64,000 nucleotides of DNA, from NCBI RefSeq assembly GCF_001412655.1, contig NZ_CP012996.1:1736001-1800000 (forward strand), read 5' to 3'. Under the pieces are notes generated by a model that was not told where the DNA came from, did not search any database, and worked only from the letters and a program-made list of their open reading frames with translations. Made by a program: the position numbers and the translations under genes. How positions within the stretch are numbered: position 1 is the first letter of the stretch; each line of letters begins with the position of its first letter. Source of the DNA: Pedobacter sp. PACM 27299. GTDB lineage: Bacteria; Bacteroidota; Bacteroidia; Sphingobacteriales; Sphingobacteriaceae. Shown here one piece after another: positions 28,076-37,186 of this stretch.

Positions 28076-28678
28076 ATGCTATATATTTTTGACCCCGAAA
28101 CAGATTATATCCTGGAAGACGAGCATGCATTGCTGCGTCCATTACTGCTGTCGGATACTGAACATTTGAATACTTTCGCTAATAATGAACCTGATTTATG
28201 GACTTATTCTTTGCAGAATGCTGGCTCTGAAAGTGCAATGAAGCAGTATATTGAAAAGGCATTGTTGGCGAGAGAACAGGGAAAGGGCTATCCATATATC
28301 GTTTTTGATAAGGTCAAACAGCAGTATGCAGGAACAACACGGTTGTACGATATTGATCTTTCTAACAAGTGTTTGTCCTTAGGTTATACCTGGTATGGTA
28401 AGGACTTTCAAGGCACTGGATTGAACAAACACTGCAAATATTTATTATTTGAATTTGTATTTGAGCAAATGGGTTTTGAGCGGATTGAGTTTCGTTTAGA
28501 CGGTTTGAATGCCCGAAGCATGAATGCTATTAAAGGGCTGGGCTGTACTTTAGAAGGAGTATTGAGAAGTAATAGTTATCGCCCGGATGGCAGCAGAAGA
28601 GATTCGGCAGTGCTGAGCATATTAAAAGAAGAATGGTTTGATGGAAAAAAAGAACTGCTGAAAAGCAAATTGACTTAG
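28076..28678 (+). CDS. GNAT-family N-acetyltransferase (RimJ/RimL-like)
   Basis: A 200-residue acetyl-CoA-dependent acetyltransferase. It opens with HALLRPLLLSDTEHL, the RimJ-like beta1-alpha1, continues with YIVFDKVKQQYAGTTRLYDID, and has the acetyl-CoA pyrophosphate loop region WYGKDFQGTGLNKHCKYLL followed by GFERIEFRLDGLNARSMNAI, where RimJ/L-type enzymes place their conserved Asn. I use ATG 28076 and not the TTG six bases upstream. The substrate (a protein N-terminus, small amine or antibiotic) cannot be inferred. It stands alone. Confidence 0.88.
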   Translation: MLYIFDPETDYILEDEHALLRPLLLSDTEHLNTFANNEPDLWTYSLQNAGSESAMKQYIEKALLAREQGKGYPYIVFDKVKQQYAGTTRLYDIDLSNKCLSLGYTWYGKDFQGTGLNKHCKYLLFEFVFEQMGFERIEFRLDGLNARSMNAIKGLGCTLEGVLRSNSYRPDGSRRDSAVLSILKEEWFDGKKELLKSKLT

Positions 28679-28807
28679 CTGCCAATGTGTTTTTGTCAGG
28701 TTAACGTAAGATGAGAACTGATCGAGATTCGTATTTTCTTTTAGAGAGCCTTGCTATGGAATAGAATCTGTAAATTGGCGGTAATAGATCATACTTATCC
28801 ATCAGTA

Positions 28808-29113
28808 ATGCAAAATATAGAACAGACCGGACTGCAGTTAGAAGTCGATCCAAATAAACTGGATTCTAAGATTAAAAGTTTTGAATACAATGGCAACCAT
28901 TACCTTTATGTATGCCATATTGATAAGTATTCTGATAAAGCGGGTGGTCACCCTGATGATCATCCAGATCTGGTAAAATTGCTGGTGAAAAGCTTTTACG
29001 GCAAGTATCTGAATTTGGATGTGCCCTTGAAAGAGCTGAATACTCCGGCTTTTAATGATCAATTGATCAAGTCTATCAATCAAAATTTGCTTTCTACAGA
29101 GCCGAGTTACTAA
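28808..29113 (+). CDS. Uncharacterised 101-residue protein
   Basis: A small protein I do not recognise. From ATG 28808 it reads MQNIEQTGLQLEVDPNKLDS, then KSFEYNGNHYLYVCHIDKYS, a His/Asp-rich GGHPDDHPDL patch (about residues 46-55) and an amphipathic C-terminus. No signal peptide or membrane segment is seen. The frame is open back to TTG 28751, but that extension has no supporting pattern. The HPDDHPD motif could bind metal. Codon use looks like the neighbours, so it is probably real. Confidence 0.55.
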   Translation: MQNIEQTGLQLEVDPNKLDSKIKSFEYNGNHYLYVCHIDKYSDKAGGHPDDHPDLVKLLVKSFYGKYLNLDVPLKELNTPAFNDQLIKSINQNLLSTEPSY

Positions 29114-29250
29114 AGGATCGTTGTCTAGGAAAACCTGCGGCCGGCTTCGGATCAAGGTAGGGGTTGATGAGTAGATTTATAGGCAGTGTCAGGCTCGATT
29201 CGCTCTGATCAGCTTCGCCGAGGAGCTGGCAAAAAACTTTTTAAATAAAA

Positions 29251-29280
29251 AAAGACGACGTCTGGAGCAACGTCGCCTTT
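29251..29280 (-). terminator. Terminator of tRNA-Arg
   Basis: AAAGACGACGT (29251-29261) and ACGTCGCCTTT (29270-29280) pair with one G-U/mismatch. Read on the minus strand, the hairpin is followed by TTTTTTTATTT. It lies about 20 bp after the tRNA 3' end. Confidence 0.8.
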
Positions 29281-29299
29281 AATTAAGAAATAAATCTTG

Positions 29300-29373
29300 T
29301 ACACCCAATAGGATTCGAACCTATGACCTACGGTTTAGAAAACCGTTGCTCTATCCAGCTGAGCTATGGATGC
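29300..29373 (-). tRNA. tRNA-Arg (anticodon TCT)
   Basis: The minus strand folds as a 74-nt cloverleaf. The acceptor GCATCCA pairs with TGGGTGT (two G-U pairs), the D arm is AGCTCAGCTGGATAGAGCA-like, and the anticodon stem ACGGT/ACCGT closes the loop TTTCTAA with anticodon TCT, which reads AGA. The T arm is TAGGTTCGAATCCTA, the discriminator is A, and CCA is not encoded. Confidence 0.95.
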
Positions 29374-29547
29374 ATTTACCTTGTTGGTGCGACAAATGTA
29401 GGAGTAAAAATGAACAACTACAAATCTATTTTTCATTTTTAGCCGCTCTAAAGCGCATTTGCCTGCTTTTAAGCACGATACAATTGAGAAAAAATGTAAA
29501 TTAGTAAAACGTAAATACAGCGGATATAACTGCTGGTTTCGGTTAAT

Positions 29548-30018
29548 ATGAAAATCAAAATGTTTGCAGGCGTCTTAATTTGCTGCACTACAGGTTTTTA
29601 TGCCAATGTTGCAGCGCAGGAAATCAATAAAAACTATGATGAGAAGCTAGCTAAAGAACTGCATGCGGATGCGTATGGGATGAAGACTTATGTACTCGCT
29701 ATCTTAAAAACAGGAACTGAAAAAGGATTCTCTAAAGCAAAACAAGATAGTGTGTTTTCTGGTCACATGCTAAATATTGGCAAATTGGTCAAAGATGGCA
29801 AGCTGGTGGTTGCTGGTCCAATGAGTAAAAACACTAATAATTATCGTGGGATTTTTATTCTTGATGTGCCAACGATTTCAGAAGCCGAGGAATTGGTACG
29901 GACTGACCCTGCCATACAAGCCAAATTACTGGATGTTGAGCTGTATATATGGTATGGTTCAGCGGCCTTAAAAGAAACCTTGAAAATCCATAGTAAGATA
30001 GAAAAACAAAGCCATTAG
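29548..30018 (+). CDS. Exported YciI-family protein
   Basis: A 156-residue protein with an N-terminal Sec signal (MKIKMFAGVLICCTTGFYANVAAQ, residues 1-24). A single YciI-like ferredoxin-fold domain follows: TYVLAILKTGTEK at about 50, the His-containing GHMLNIGKLVKDGKLVVAGPM, and YRGIFILDVPTISEAEEL. YciI domains are small dimeric folds of uncertain enzymatic role. The His corresponds to the conserved position in the family. Export is unusual for YciI but common for a subset in Bacteroidota. It overlaps the convergent exonuclease gene by 4 bp. Confidence 0.85.
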   Translation: MKIKMFAGVLICCTTGFYANVAAQEINKNYDEKLAKELHADAYGMKTYVLAILKTGTEKGFSKAKQDSVFSGHMLNIGKLVKDGKLVVAGPMSKNTNNYRGIFILDVPTISEAEELVRTDPAIQAKLLDVELYIWYGSAALKETLKIHSKIEKQSH

Positions 30019-31385
30019 ATTGGAATTCGTTTCTGCGGATACAGTTCAGTATGGTTCAGGATCAAGTGCATAATGTAGTCATTGGAAGGGAAAGGCTGCA
30101 AAGCTGATTTTAGCATTCCGGGTTCATTTACATCGGTATATGGCGAAATATAGCCCATTCCGTATAACTTTCCTTGTTCCACGAGAATACAGCTTTGTTC
30201 TTCTTCTGTTCTTCCAGTATCTAAAATAGCAAAGCTCGGCAGCATGGTTTTCAGTTGTTCTATTGCATATTTTACGCGAACATTATAAGCTGGTGCTGAT
30301 TCTTTTCCCAGGCAGGCACCACTGCAATTTCCTTCTTCATGACCTGTACAAGCTAATCTTTTACTTTGAATATAACACAGTTTCTCACATAGAAAATGGT
30401 CTTTGATGAGAATTCTCAGTACATGATGTCCTTCCAGAATGGTGTTGAAGCTATACAAAACCGGCATGTTTTTCTTGAAAGTATCCAGCCCTAACCTCAG
30501 GTATCCTTTTTGATCTTCAAAAGCATAGAGTGCATATTTCTGCTCATAGCGTTTCATAGCACGATTGTTTTCCGGCCATAGTCTTTTGATCTCCGTTGCT
30601 TCCAGGATAAAGGCCATCAGTTCTGTGCCGCAAACCTCAAAATCTACCGTATATATGTCTTTTAGAAAGTTCTGACGTTGCTTTGCTGTGCTGTTTCCCG
30701 TGAAATGGGAACAGACTCTTTTCTTCAGACTTTTAGCTTTTCCGATATAGATGACTTTTCCTTTTTGATCTTTAAAGTAATAGACACCAGGACATAAAGG
30801 AAGTCGATCTATCTGGGATTTAGGGAGGTTAGGAGGGAGTGCCTGTTCTTTAGAACCGATTTTTAAGGAGGCTGGGATGACTCCTTCCGAGTCATTGGCC
30901 AGTAAAAGGCTTAATAATTCTGCAGTAGCTGCAGCATCGCCTCCTGCTCTGTGGCGGTTATTCAGCGAAATTTTTAATGCAGCACACAATTTTCCAAGGC
31001 TATAAGAGGCATGTCCAGGGATGATTTTACGGCTCAATCTTACCGTACATAACTTTTTACATTGCAGGTCATATCCGGCAACAGAGAGGTTATGCCTGAT
31101 AAAAGAAAAGTCAAAATTCACATTGTGGGCCACAAATATTTTATTCTGAAGCAGGTTGTAAATCTGCTCAGCTACTTCATGAAACATCGGAGAATTTTCA
31201 ACCATATCGTTACTAATGCCGGTTAAGGCTTCAATATGAGCTGGGATAAATTGTCCAGGATTGATCAGTGTTTCATACGAATCTACCACAGAAACGCCGT
31301 CATGCACCAGGATTGAAATTTCTGTAATTCCATTTCCTGAAGCATGACCACCAGTGGTTTCTATATCTACAACAGCGTACAGCAT
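30015..31385 (-). CDS. DEDDh 3'-5' exonuclease fused to a UvrC-type GIY-YIG nuclease domain
   Basis: A 456-residue repair-type nuclease. Residues 1-165 are a DnaQ-like exonuclease with YAVVDIETTGG (ExoI DxE), HNVNFDFSFI (ExoII) and HRAGGDAAAT (ExoIII His/Asp). Residues 198-280 are a GIY-YIG domain with CPGVYYFKDQ and VIYIGKAKSLKKRV, as in UvrC/Cho. The C-terminal ~170 residues contain a Cys cluster (LCYIQSKRLACTGHEEGNCSGACLG) that could bind metal. The fusion suggests incision followed by trimming. Similar fusions occur in other Bacteroidota and Actinobacteria and are often labelled DNA polymerase III epsilon subunit, which I think is misleading here. Confidence 0.93.
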   Translation of the reverse strand: MLYAVVDIETTGGHASGNGITEISILVHDGVSVVDSYETLINPGQFIPAHIEALTGISNDMVENSPMFHEVAEQIYNLLQNKIFVAHNVNFDFSFIRHNLSVAGYDLQCKKLCTVRLSRKIIPGHASYSLGKLCAALKISLNNRHRAGGDAAATAELLSLLLANDSEGVIPASLKIGSKEQALPPNLPKSQIDRLPLCPGVYYFKDQKGKVIYIGKAKSLKKRVCSHFTGNSTAKQRQNFLKDIYTVDFEVCGTELMAFILEATEIKRLWPENNRAMKRYEQKYALYAFEDQKGYLRLGLDTFKKNMPVLYSFNTILEGHHVLRILIKDHFLCEKLCYIQSKRLACTGHEEGNCSGACLGKESAPAYNVRVKYAIEQLKTMLPSFAILDTGRTEEEQSCILVEQGKLYGMGYISPYTDVNEPGMLKSALQPFPSNDYIMHLILNHTELYPQKRIPI

Positions 31386-31485
31386 AGTTTCTTTAAAAGA
31401 GTAATTTTAATCCGTAAATATGCTAATAATTTTAGTATATTATCAAATAATTCAAATAAATGACTCGATCAGAAGAAATTGCCGT

Positions 31486-31890
31486 TTAAAAGCTGGTTTC
31501 GATTTTGATCGGATTACTAAGAATCTTATGAATCGGACATTTATCTGCAATTTGCATCAGCCTTTCATGCTCTTGAGCAGATAAAGTCCCGCTGAAAGTT
31601 ATTTTTCTACTGATCGTAGTTTCCTTACTCATTTCCTCTTCATTGCAAATTGCCAATTCCACTTTGATACTTTCTAAATTCATCTTTTTGCGGTCGGCAT
31701 ACATCCGGATCGTAATGGCGGTACAACTGCCTAAACTTGCTAGTAATAAAGCACCAGGTGCCATCCCTTCATTTGTTCCTCCTACTTCTTCCGGCTCATC
31801 TGCATAGATGAAATGTCCATCGGAATATATTTTTGTTTTGTAATGTGACTGGTCTAATTCTGTAATTGCAGTGATTTTGTTTGCTGACAT
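31486..31890 (-). CDS. OsmC/Ohr-family peroxide-defence protein
   Basis: A 134-residue OsmC-fold protein that reduces organic hydroperoxides by a Cys pair. The first active cysteine lies in LLASLGSCTAITIRMYADRK (around residue 56) and the second in ADKCPIHKILS (around 118). The GGTNEGMAPGALLL segment before the first Cys is characteristic of the YhfA/OsmC branch. It stands alone between the exonuclease gene and a small unknown gene on the other strand. Confidence 0.93.
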   Translation of the reverse strand: MSANKITAITELDQSHYKTKIYSDGHFIYADEPEEVGGTNEGMAPGALLLASLGSCTAITIRMYADRKKMNLESIKVELAICNEEEMSKETTISRKITFSGTLSAQEHERLMQIADKCPIHKILSNPIKIETSF

Positions 31891-32066
31891 ATTGGATGGA
31901 TAAAGTATAAATATAGGATATATGTATATTGCAACAACTCAATGTTTAAAACGTTTGTGATGCTGCCATAAATAGTGCGTAGTTTTTACAATATCATATC
32001 AATTACTTAAGATTAGCTAAACATTTCAAAGTTAGATTTGTTATAAGTCACCTAACCACTATAAAT

Positions 32067-32303
32067 ATGCTAAGCAATTATCTCAACTTTCAGTTTGATG
32101 TTCAGGGCAAGTCTGTGAATGGTTTTTGCATGCAGATACAAGACGATTTTCATGAAACTTATGCAGTCGTACTGGATGGATATCATTCCTTTTGCGTATG
32201 GTTAGATTCTACCAGCACCTGGAGATCTTCCAGACATACCAGCGTTGAACCAAGAATTCTGGAGCAAATTATTAACCGGTTAACCATCAGTAAGCTAGGT
32301 TAA
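32067..32303 (+). CDS. Uncharacterised 78-residue protein
   Basis: I do not recognise this protein. It reads MLSNYLNFQFDVQGKSVNGF, then CMQIQDDFHETYAVVLDGYH and a C-terminal PRILEQIINRLTIS helix. It has no signal peptide. Its beta-rich start and one helix suggest a small soluble domain. The ATG follows an AT-rich leader (31891-32066), and a hairpin lies 40 bp after the stop. Its composition is protein-like, so I think it is real. Confidence 0.5.
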   Translation: MLSNYLNFQFDVQGKSVNGFCMQIQDDFHETYAVVLDGYHSFCVWLDSTSTWRSSRHTSVEPRILEQIINRLTISKLG

Positions 32304-32342
32304 ATTTCTATAAATATTTTTTCTTTTCCTTTATTCTTAACA

Positions 32343-32371
32343 ACAAGGCATTAAATATGATAATGCCTTGT
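32343..32371. other. Perfect hairpin between the small gene and susC
   Basis: ACAAGGCATTA (32343-32353) pairs with TAATGCCTTGT (32361-32371) around AATATGA. No T-run follows, so it may be a weak terminator of the 78-residue gene or a control element for the SusC/SusD operon 66 bp downstream. Confidence 0.5.
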
Positions 32372-32436
32372 CAAGATATTGAGTTTCTTGTCGTTTTTTT
32401 AGTATTTTCCTGTACCAAACCTAAAATACTAACCTC

Positions 32437-35400
32437 ATGAACAAAAGATTAACCCTCATTTGTTCCTGTTTCCTTTTATTCGCTTTCAGTGGTTTTGCCC
32501 AGCAAATTGTTCGGGGAAAAATCAGCGATGCCAGTAATGGAACAGGAATTCCAGGAGCAAGCATCCTTGTTAAAGGCAGCAGCTCAGGAACCTCCTCACA
32601 GCCAGATGGCAGTTACAGCCTCAGTTTACCCGCGAATGCAACGACACTCGTTGTAAAATACCTTGGATATCTGACGCAGGAAGTCCCCATTAACAATCGA
32701 AGCAGCATAGATGTCGCTTTGGTACAGGACGCGCAGTCGCTGGGAGAAGTGGTGGTGACCGCCCTTGGCATTAAGCGTAATGAAAAATCTATCGGCTATG
32801 CCACCCAAACCTTAAAAGGAGATAAATTAACGCTGACCAAAGAACAAAATGTGTTGGGTTCTCTTGCCGGAAAAATTGCGGGTGTACAAGTGGTGGGCTC
32901 TTCCGGCGCCAGTATGGGGGGCACTCAGAAGATCAAAATCAGGGGAGTGAATTCCCTGAATGGAGATGGAGCACCGCTGATTGTCGTGGATGGAACACCG
33001 ATCTCTGATGCTAATTTCAGCACTGCTTCAGGAAACGGGGTGGATCTCGGTAACATTTCCCAGGACATTAATCCGGAAGATATTGAATCTATAAATGTGT
33101 TAAAAGGACCTACTGCTTCCGCATTATATGGTATCCGCGGACAGAATGGCGTCATCATGATTACCACAAAAAAAGGGAAGAAAGGGCCGAAATCTGTCGA
33201 AGTCAGGTTCAATTCTGGTCTCTCCCTGGAAAAGGTGAGCAATTTTATTCCCTTGCAAAATACCTACGGAGTAGGGAACAATCAAACTTTCCTCACTTTA
33301 GCCAATGGCGAGAAGTACGTAAATGGAAATGATGAAAGCTGGGGCCCTAGAATGGATGGAACGCCAGTAAGGATGTTTTATAGCTTTTACCCCCAAGATC
33401 CTGATTTTGGGAAAGCATCCCCATTCGTACCGCAGCCGGATAATATTAAAGACTTTTATGAGACAGGAATAAATATCAATAACAGCTTGTCCATCAGTGG
33501 AGGAAATGAAAATTCTTCCTTCCGTTTAAGTTATAACAATGCGTATATCAATGGAACTATCCCAAATACATGGTTAAAACGCAATAATTTGAGTTTAAGT
33601 TCAGACTTAAAGTTAACGGATAAATTAACGGTGGGTGTGAATGGAAATTATGCAAATAATAGTGGTCAGCGGCCAGTGCAGGGCTATCAAGGTTCTTTTA
33701 CGGGAGGTTCGCAATGGTTCCAAAGAAATATTGATCTGAGCAGACTGCGAAATTACAGTTATCCAGATGGAACGATCCTGAACTGGAATGTGAATCCAAA
33801 TACGACTACTGGAATCATCAATAGCGACAATAATAAGCCAAGCGATTGGAACAACCCATTTTTTGATGCTTATAAAAGCTTAAATAATGACAATCGCGAC
33901 CGTCTTTTTGGGGATGTGAATTTGAACTATCAGGTATTGCCGGAATTGAAATTAAGCGCTTTCGTCCGTACCGATCGTTACATTCAGAACATTAGCCATA
34001 AAGAAGCGCTTGGAGGGCGTTTAGACGATGGTTATTCTGTAGGGAAGTACCAGGGGATCGATAATAATTACGAATTCCTGGCACAATACAATAAACAGTT
34101 TGGCGAGTTCTCGATCAACGGAAACTTTGGTGCAAACCTTTATACGGAGAAATTTACAAGTACTTTTCAGGCTACAGTAGGTGGGTTGTCCAGTCCGGAT
34201 TATTACAGTATTGCAGGCTCCATAGACCGGCCAGACAGTAGGTCTTATGAACGAAGGAAAGAGATCAGAAGTGCTTATGCTATGGCTTCATTGGGTTATA
34301 AAGACACCTATTTTCTGGATATTTCGATTAGAAATGACAATTCATCGGCCTTGCCAAAAAGCAACAATTCCTATTGGTATCCATCGGTTTCAGGAAGCTT
34401 TGTATTTAGTCAGCTGACCAACTGGGAGGCGCTTTCTTTTGGTAAATTAAGAGCAAGTTATGCGGTTGCAGGTTCAGACCTGAAGCCTTATCAAACCGCC
34501 TATACCTATTCGCCAGGCAGTGTTTATAAGAATACCACCACGAATATCAATACGCTGTATGTGCCTGATAAATTGAATAACCCATTTGCAAAACCAGCTT
34601 TTGCCCATTCCTTTGAAATTGGTACGGACCTGAAGTTTCTAAAGAATAGAATAGGATTCGACTTCAGTTATTACAATCAAAAGAATAAAAATCAGATCAT
34701 AGATTTATCTGTTTCCGGGGCTAGTGGTTACACCTCAAATGTGGTAAATGCAGGGATGATTCAAAATCATGGAATTGAATTCTCTTTAACAGGAACACCG
34801 GTTCAGTCGAAGTTTTTTAGCTGGGATGCCACCCTGAATTTCAACAGGAATAAAAGTGTAATTAAAGCGCTTTATCAAGATTTGACCGTTTATCAGTTGG
34901 ATGTAAACACTTATTCCAGCGTGAATATTTACCTGAATGCTACACTGAATAAAGGCTTTGGAAGTTTAGTCGGACAAGCATACCAGCGGGATCCGCAGAC
35001 AGGTAAAATCCTGTTGGGCGCGGATAATATGCCGCTTGTAGAAACCAATCATGATTTCGGCAGCGTATTGCCAAAGTTTACAGGAGGTTTTATGAATACT
35101 TTCCAGATCGGGAAATTTGATCTTTCAGCGATGATTGACTTTCAAAGCGGCGGCCAATTCTTTAGCTGGTCAAAAATGCTGGCCGTTAAATCCGGTCAAG
35201 CCGCAGAAACAGCGGTATTAAATGATAAAGGCTCGAATGTTCGTGACCCATTGGCCAGTGGTGGCGGGGTAAAATTGAATGGGATTTATGCGCCAGGAAC
35301 CATGATTGCCGGTCAGAATGTAGGCGGACAAGAATTTAATGGTTACGTAGATGCCAGGACCTATTTCAGAAATAACATCGGAACTAAAATCTATGAGGAA

Positions 35401-35661
35401 TGGCTGTATGATGCCTCTTATATCAAATTAAGAGAAGTTAGTCTGGGCTATAACTTTTCAGGAGACTTATTGAAAAAGACGCCCTTTAAATCGGCAAAGG
35501 TGGCTATTGTGGCCAGAAATCCAGTGATGATCTGGCAAAAAGCGCCGAAAGGGTTAGACCCTTCTGAGCTGTCTACCGGAAGTGCTTCTATCAGCTGGCT
35601 GGAAAAAGGAGAGCTGCAAACGGTAAGATCTTACGGCATTAACCTGAACCTCACATTTTAA
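32437..35661 (+). CDS. SusC/RagA-family TonB-linked outer-membrane transporter
   Basis: A 1074-residue outer-membrane importer that works with the SusD partner to take up a glycan or peptide. Residues 1-21 are a signal peptide. A carboxypeptidase-regulatory-like domain follows (about 23-100, VRGKISDASNGTGIPGASIL), then a TonB-dependent plug (about 105-240) with EVVVTALGIKRNEKSIGYATQ and LIVVDGTPISDANF, and a large C-terminal beta-barrel ending in INLNLTF with the terminal aromatic typical of outer-membrane proteins. SusD follows 10 bp later. No adjacent sigma/anti-sigma or hydrolase gene is present, so the ligand cannot be predicted. Confidence 0.97.
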   Translation: MNKRLTLICSCFLLFAFSGFAQQIVRGKISDASNGTGIPGASILVKGSSSGTSSQPDGSYSLSLPANATTLVVKYLGYLTQEVPINNRSSIDVALVQDAQSLGEVVVTALGIKRNEKSIGYATQTLKGDKLTLTKEQNVLGSLAGKIAGVQVVGSSGASMGGTQKIKIRGVNSLNGDGAPLIVVDGTPISDANFSTASGNGVDLGNISQDINPEDIESINVLKGPTASALYGIRGQNGVIMITTKKGKKGPKSVEVRFNSGLSLEKVSNFIPLQNTYGVGNNQTFLTLANGEKYVNGNDESWGPRMDGTPVRMFYSFYPQDPDFGKASPFVPQPDNIKDFYETGININNSLSISGGNENSSFRLSYNNAYINGTIPNTWLKRNNLSLSSDLKLTDKLTVGVNGNYANNSGQRPVQGYQGSFTGGSQWFQRNIDLSRLRNYSYPDGTILNWNVNPNTTTGIINSDNNKPSDWNNPFFDAYKSLNNDNRDRLFGDVNLNYQVLPELKLSAFVRTDRYIQNISHKEALGGRLDDGYSVGKYQGIDNNYEFLAQYNKQFGEFSINGNFGANLYTEKFTSTFQATVGGLSSPDYYSIAGSIDRPDSRSYERRKEIRSAYAMASLGYKDTYFLDISIRNDNSSALPKSNNSYWYPSVSGSFVFSQLTNWEALSFGKLRASYAVAGSDLKPYQTAYTYSPGSVYKNTTTNINTLYVPDKLNNPFAKPAFAHSFEIGTDLKFLKNRIGFDFSYYNQKNKNQIIDLSVSGASGYTSNVVNAGMIQNHGIEFSLTGTPVQSKFFSWDATLNFNRNKSVIKALYQDLTVYQLDVNTYSSVNIYLNATLNKGFGSLVGQAYQRDPQTGKILLGADNMPLVETNHDFGSVLPKFTGGFMNTFQIGKFDLSAMIDFQSGGQFFSWSKMLAVKSGQAAETAVLNDKGSNVRDPLASGGGVKLNGIYAPGTMIAGQNVGGQEFNGYVDARTYFRNNIGTKIYEEWLYDASYIKLREVSLGYNFSGDLLKKTPFKSAKVAIVARNPVMIWQKAPKGLDPSELSTGSASISWLEKGELQTVRSYGINLNLTF

Positions 35662-35671
35662 CCTTACGGAA

Positions 35672-37111
35672 ATGAAACAAATAAACAAATCTATATACCT
35701 GATCTTCTTGCTCGCCGCACTGACCAGCAGCTGCAATAAATTTGATGATGCGATCAATACCGATCCGAACAATCCGGTAAAGGCTGCAGCCACACAACTA
35801 ATTGCCAATGCTCAATTAAGTCTGGCAGATATTGGGACTACTTTCGATAAGACGGCCTCTATTTATGGGGAGCATTACCCTCAATACCTTTCCAACACTT
35901 CTTTTACAGAGAATAGCCGTTACAATACGGTTAACTTTAACTTTTATCCGATTTATGCCGGTCCATTAATGAATCTGGAAAAGGCAATAGAGATTGCAAA
36001 TAATCCTAATGAAGGCCCAATTGTGAATCAGATAGCTGTCGCCAAAATCTTGAAAGCCTATTTCTTATGGCACATTACAGATCGTTGGGGGGCAATTCCT
36101 TTTCAGCAAGCCTTAAAAGGCTCAGGTAATTTTACACCTGTCTACGATTCGCAGCAGGTGGTGTATGATGGGCTTTTCAAACTGCTCGATGAAGCGAATG
36201 CGGCATTTGTACCTGGTAATATTAAAAATGACATCATTTATGGTGGTGATGTTGTCAGGTGGAAAAAACTAGGCAATACGATCCATCTGCTGATGGCTTT
36301 AAGGCTTTCTAAAGTAGATCCTGGTAAAGGAAAAGCAGAATTCCAGAAGGCATTGGCAAATGGGGTCATGGATAAAAACGAGGATAACCTGACTTATGTT
36401 CACCTGGCGGATAAGGTCAATGAAAATTATTGGTACACCTCTTTTACTCGTTTGAAAAGAAACTGGTTTGCTGTGAGTAAGCCTATCGTGGATTATATGC
36501 TGCCTTTAAATGACCCAAGGTTGCCTGTTTTTGCGGATAAGAATGTAGCAGGAAATTATGTAGGTCTGGATTATGGACTGCCGGGTGCGGTTTCCGTAGT
36601 GATCAATAATTTTTCATTATTAGGTAGCGCATTGCGTCAGCAGAATTCTCCAGTTTACCTGGTCACCTATGCACAAGCTTTATTTGCGAAAGCTGAAGCA
36701 GCAAAAATAGACTGGATTCCAGGCAGTGATGGCGTAGCAAAGACCAATTATGATTTGGCTATTCAGCAATCTATTTTGCAATGGAATAATAATAACGCGG
36801 CAGGATTGTCTGCATTTATGGCACAAGTGCCAGTAGCTTATAATCCAGCCACTGCTTTACGTCAGATTGGAGAACAGCGATGGGTACATCTTTTTCTTCA
36901 TGGATATGAAGGATGGGCAGAATGGAGAAGAACTGGCTTCCCCCTGTTAAGTCCAGCACCTAACAACAACAATGTGCCAATTCCGAGAAGAGAAGGGTAT
37001 CCGACACAGGAAATCACAAACAATGGCGCTAATTATAGTGCTGCTGTGGGTTCATTCCCTTATGGTGGGGCGGATAATCTGAATTCCAGAGTGTGGTGGG
37101 ATAAACCTTGA
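35672..37111 (+). CDS. SusD/RagB-family outer-membrane lipoprotein (SusD-like_2 branch)
   Basis: A 479-residue surface lipoprotein that captures ligand over the SusC pore. The signal peptide ends with a lipobox, ALTSSCNKFDD, placing the lipidated Cys at about residue 21. The DDAINTDPNNPVKAAATQL and GEHYPQYLSNTSFTENSRY segments are typical of the SusD-like_2 branch, as is GYEGWAEWRRTGFPLL near the C-terminus. TPR-like helices fill the middle. It directly follows susC and ends with a hairpin terminator. Confidence 0.95.
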   Translation: MKQINKSIYLIFLLAALTSSCNKFDDAINTDPNNPVKAAATQLIANAQLSLADIGTTFDKTASIYGEHYPQYLSNTSFTENSRYNTVNFNFYPIYAGPLMNLEKAIEIANNPNEGPIVNQIAVAKILKAYFLWHITDRWGAIPFQQALKGSGNFTPVYDSQQVVYDGLFKLLDEANAAFVPGNIKNDIIYGGDVVRWKKLGNTIHLLMALRLSKVDPGKGKAEFQKALANGVMDKNEDNLTYVHLADKVNENYWYTSFTRLKRNWFAVSKPIVDYMLPLNDPRLPVFADKNVAGNYVGLDYGLPGAVSVVINNFSLLGSALRQQNSPVYLVTYAQALFAKAEAAKIDWIPGSDGVAKTNYDLAIQQSILQWNNNNAAGLSAFMAQVPVAYNPATALRQIGEQRWVHLFLHGYEGWAEWRRTGFPLLSPAPNNNNVPIPRREGYPTQEITNNGANYSAAVGSFPYGGADNLNSRVWWDKP

Positions 37112-37118
37112 TGATAAA

Positions 37119-37155
37119 AGAAGCCATTATAATCTAATTATGGTGGCTTCTTTTA
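37119..37155 (+). terminator. Terminator of the susCD operon
   Basis: AGAAGCCATTAT (37119-37130) pairs with ATGGTGGCTTCT (37140-37151), allowing G-U pairs, and is followed by TTTA. It lies just after the susD stop, between convergent genes. Confidence 0.75.
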
Positions 37156-37186
37156 TAGGTAAACAATAATATTTTAGGTGCTGATC

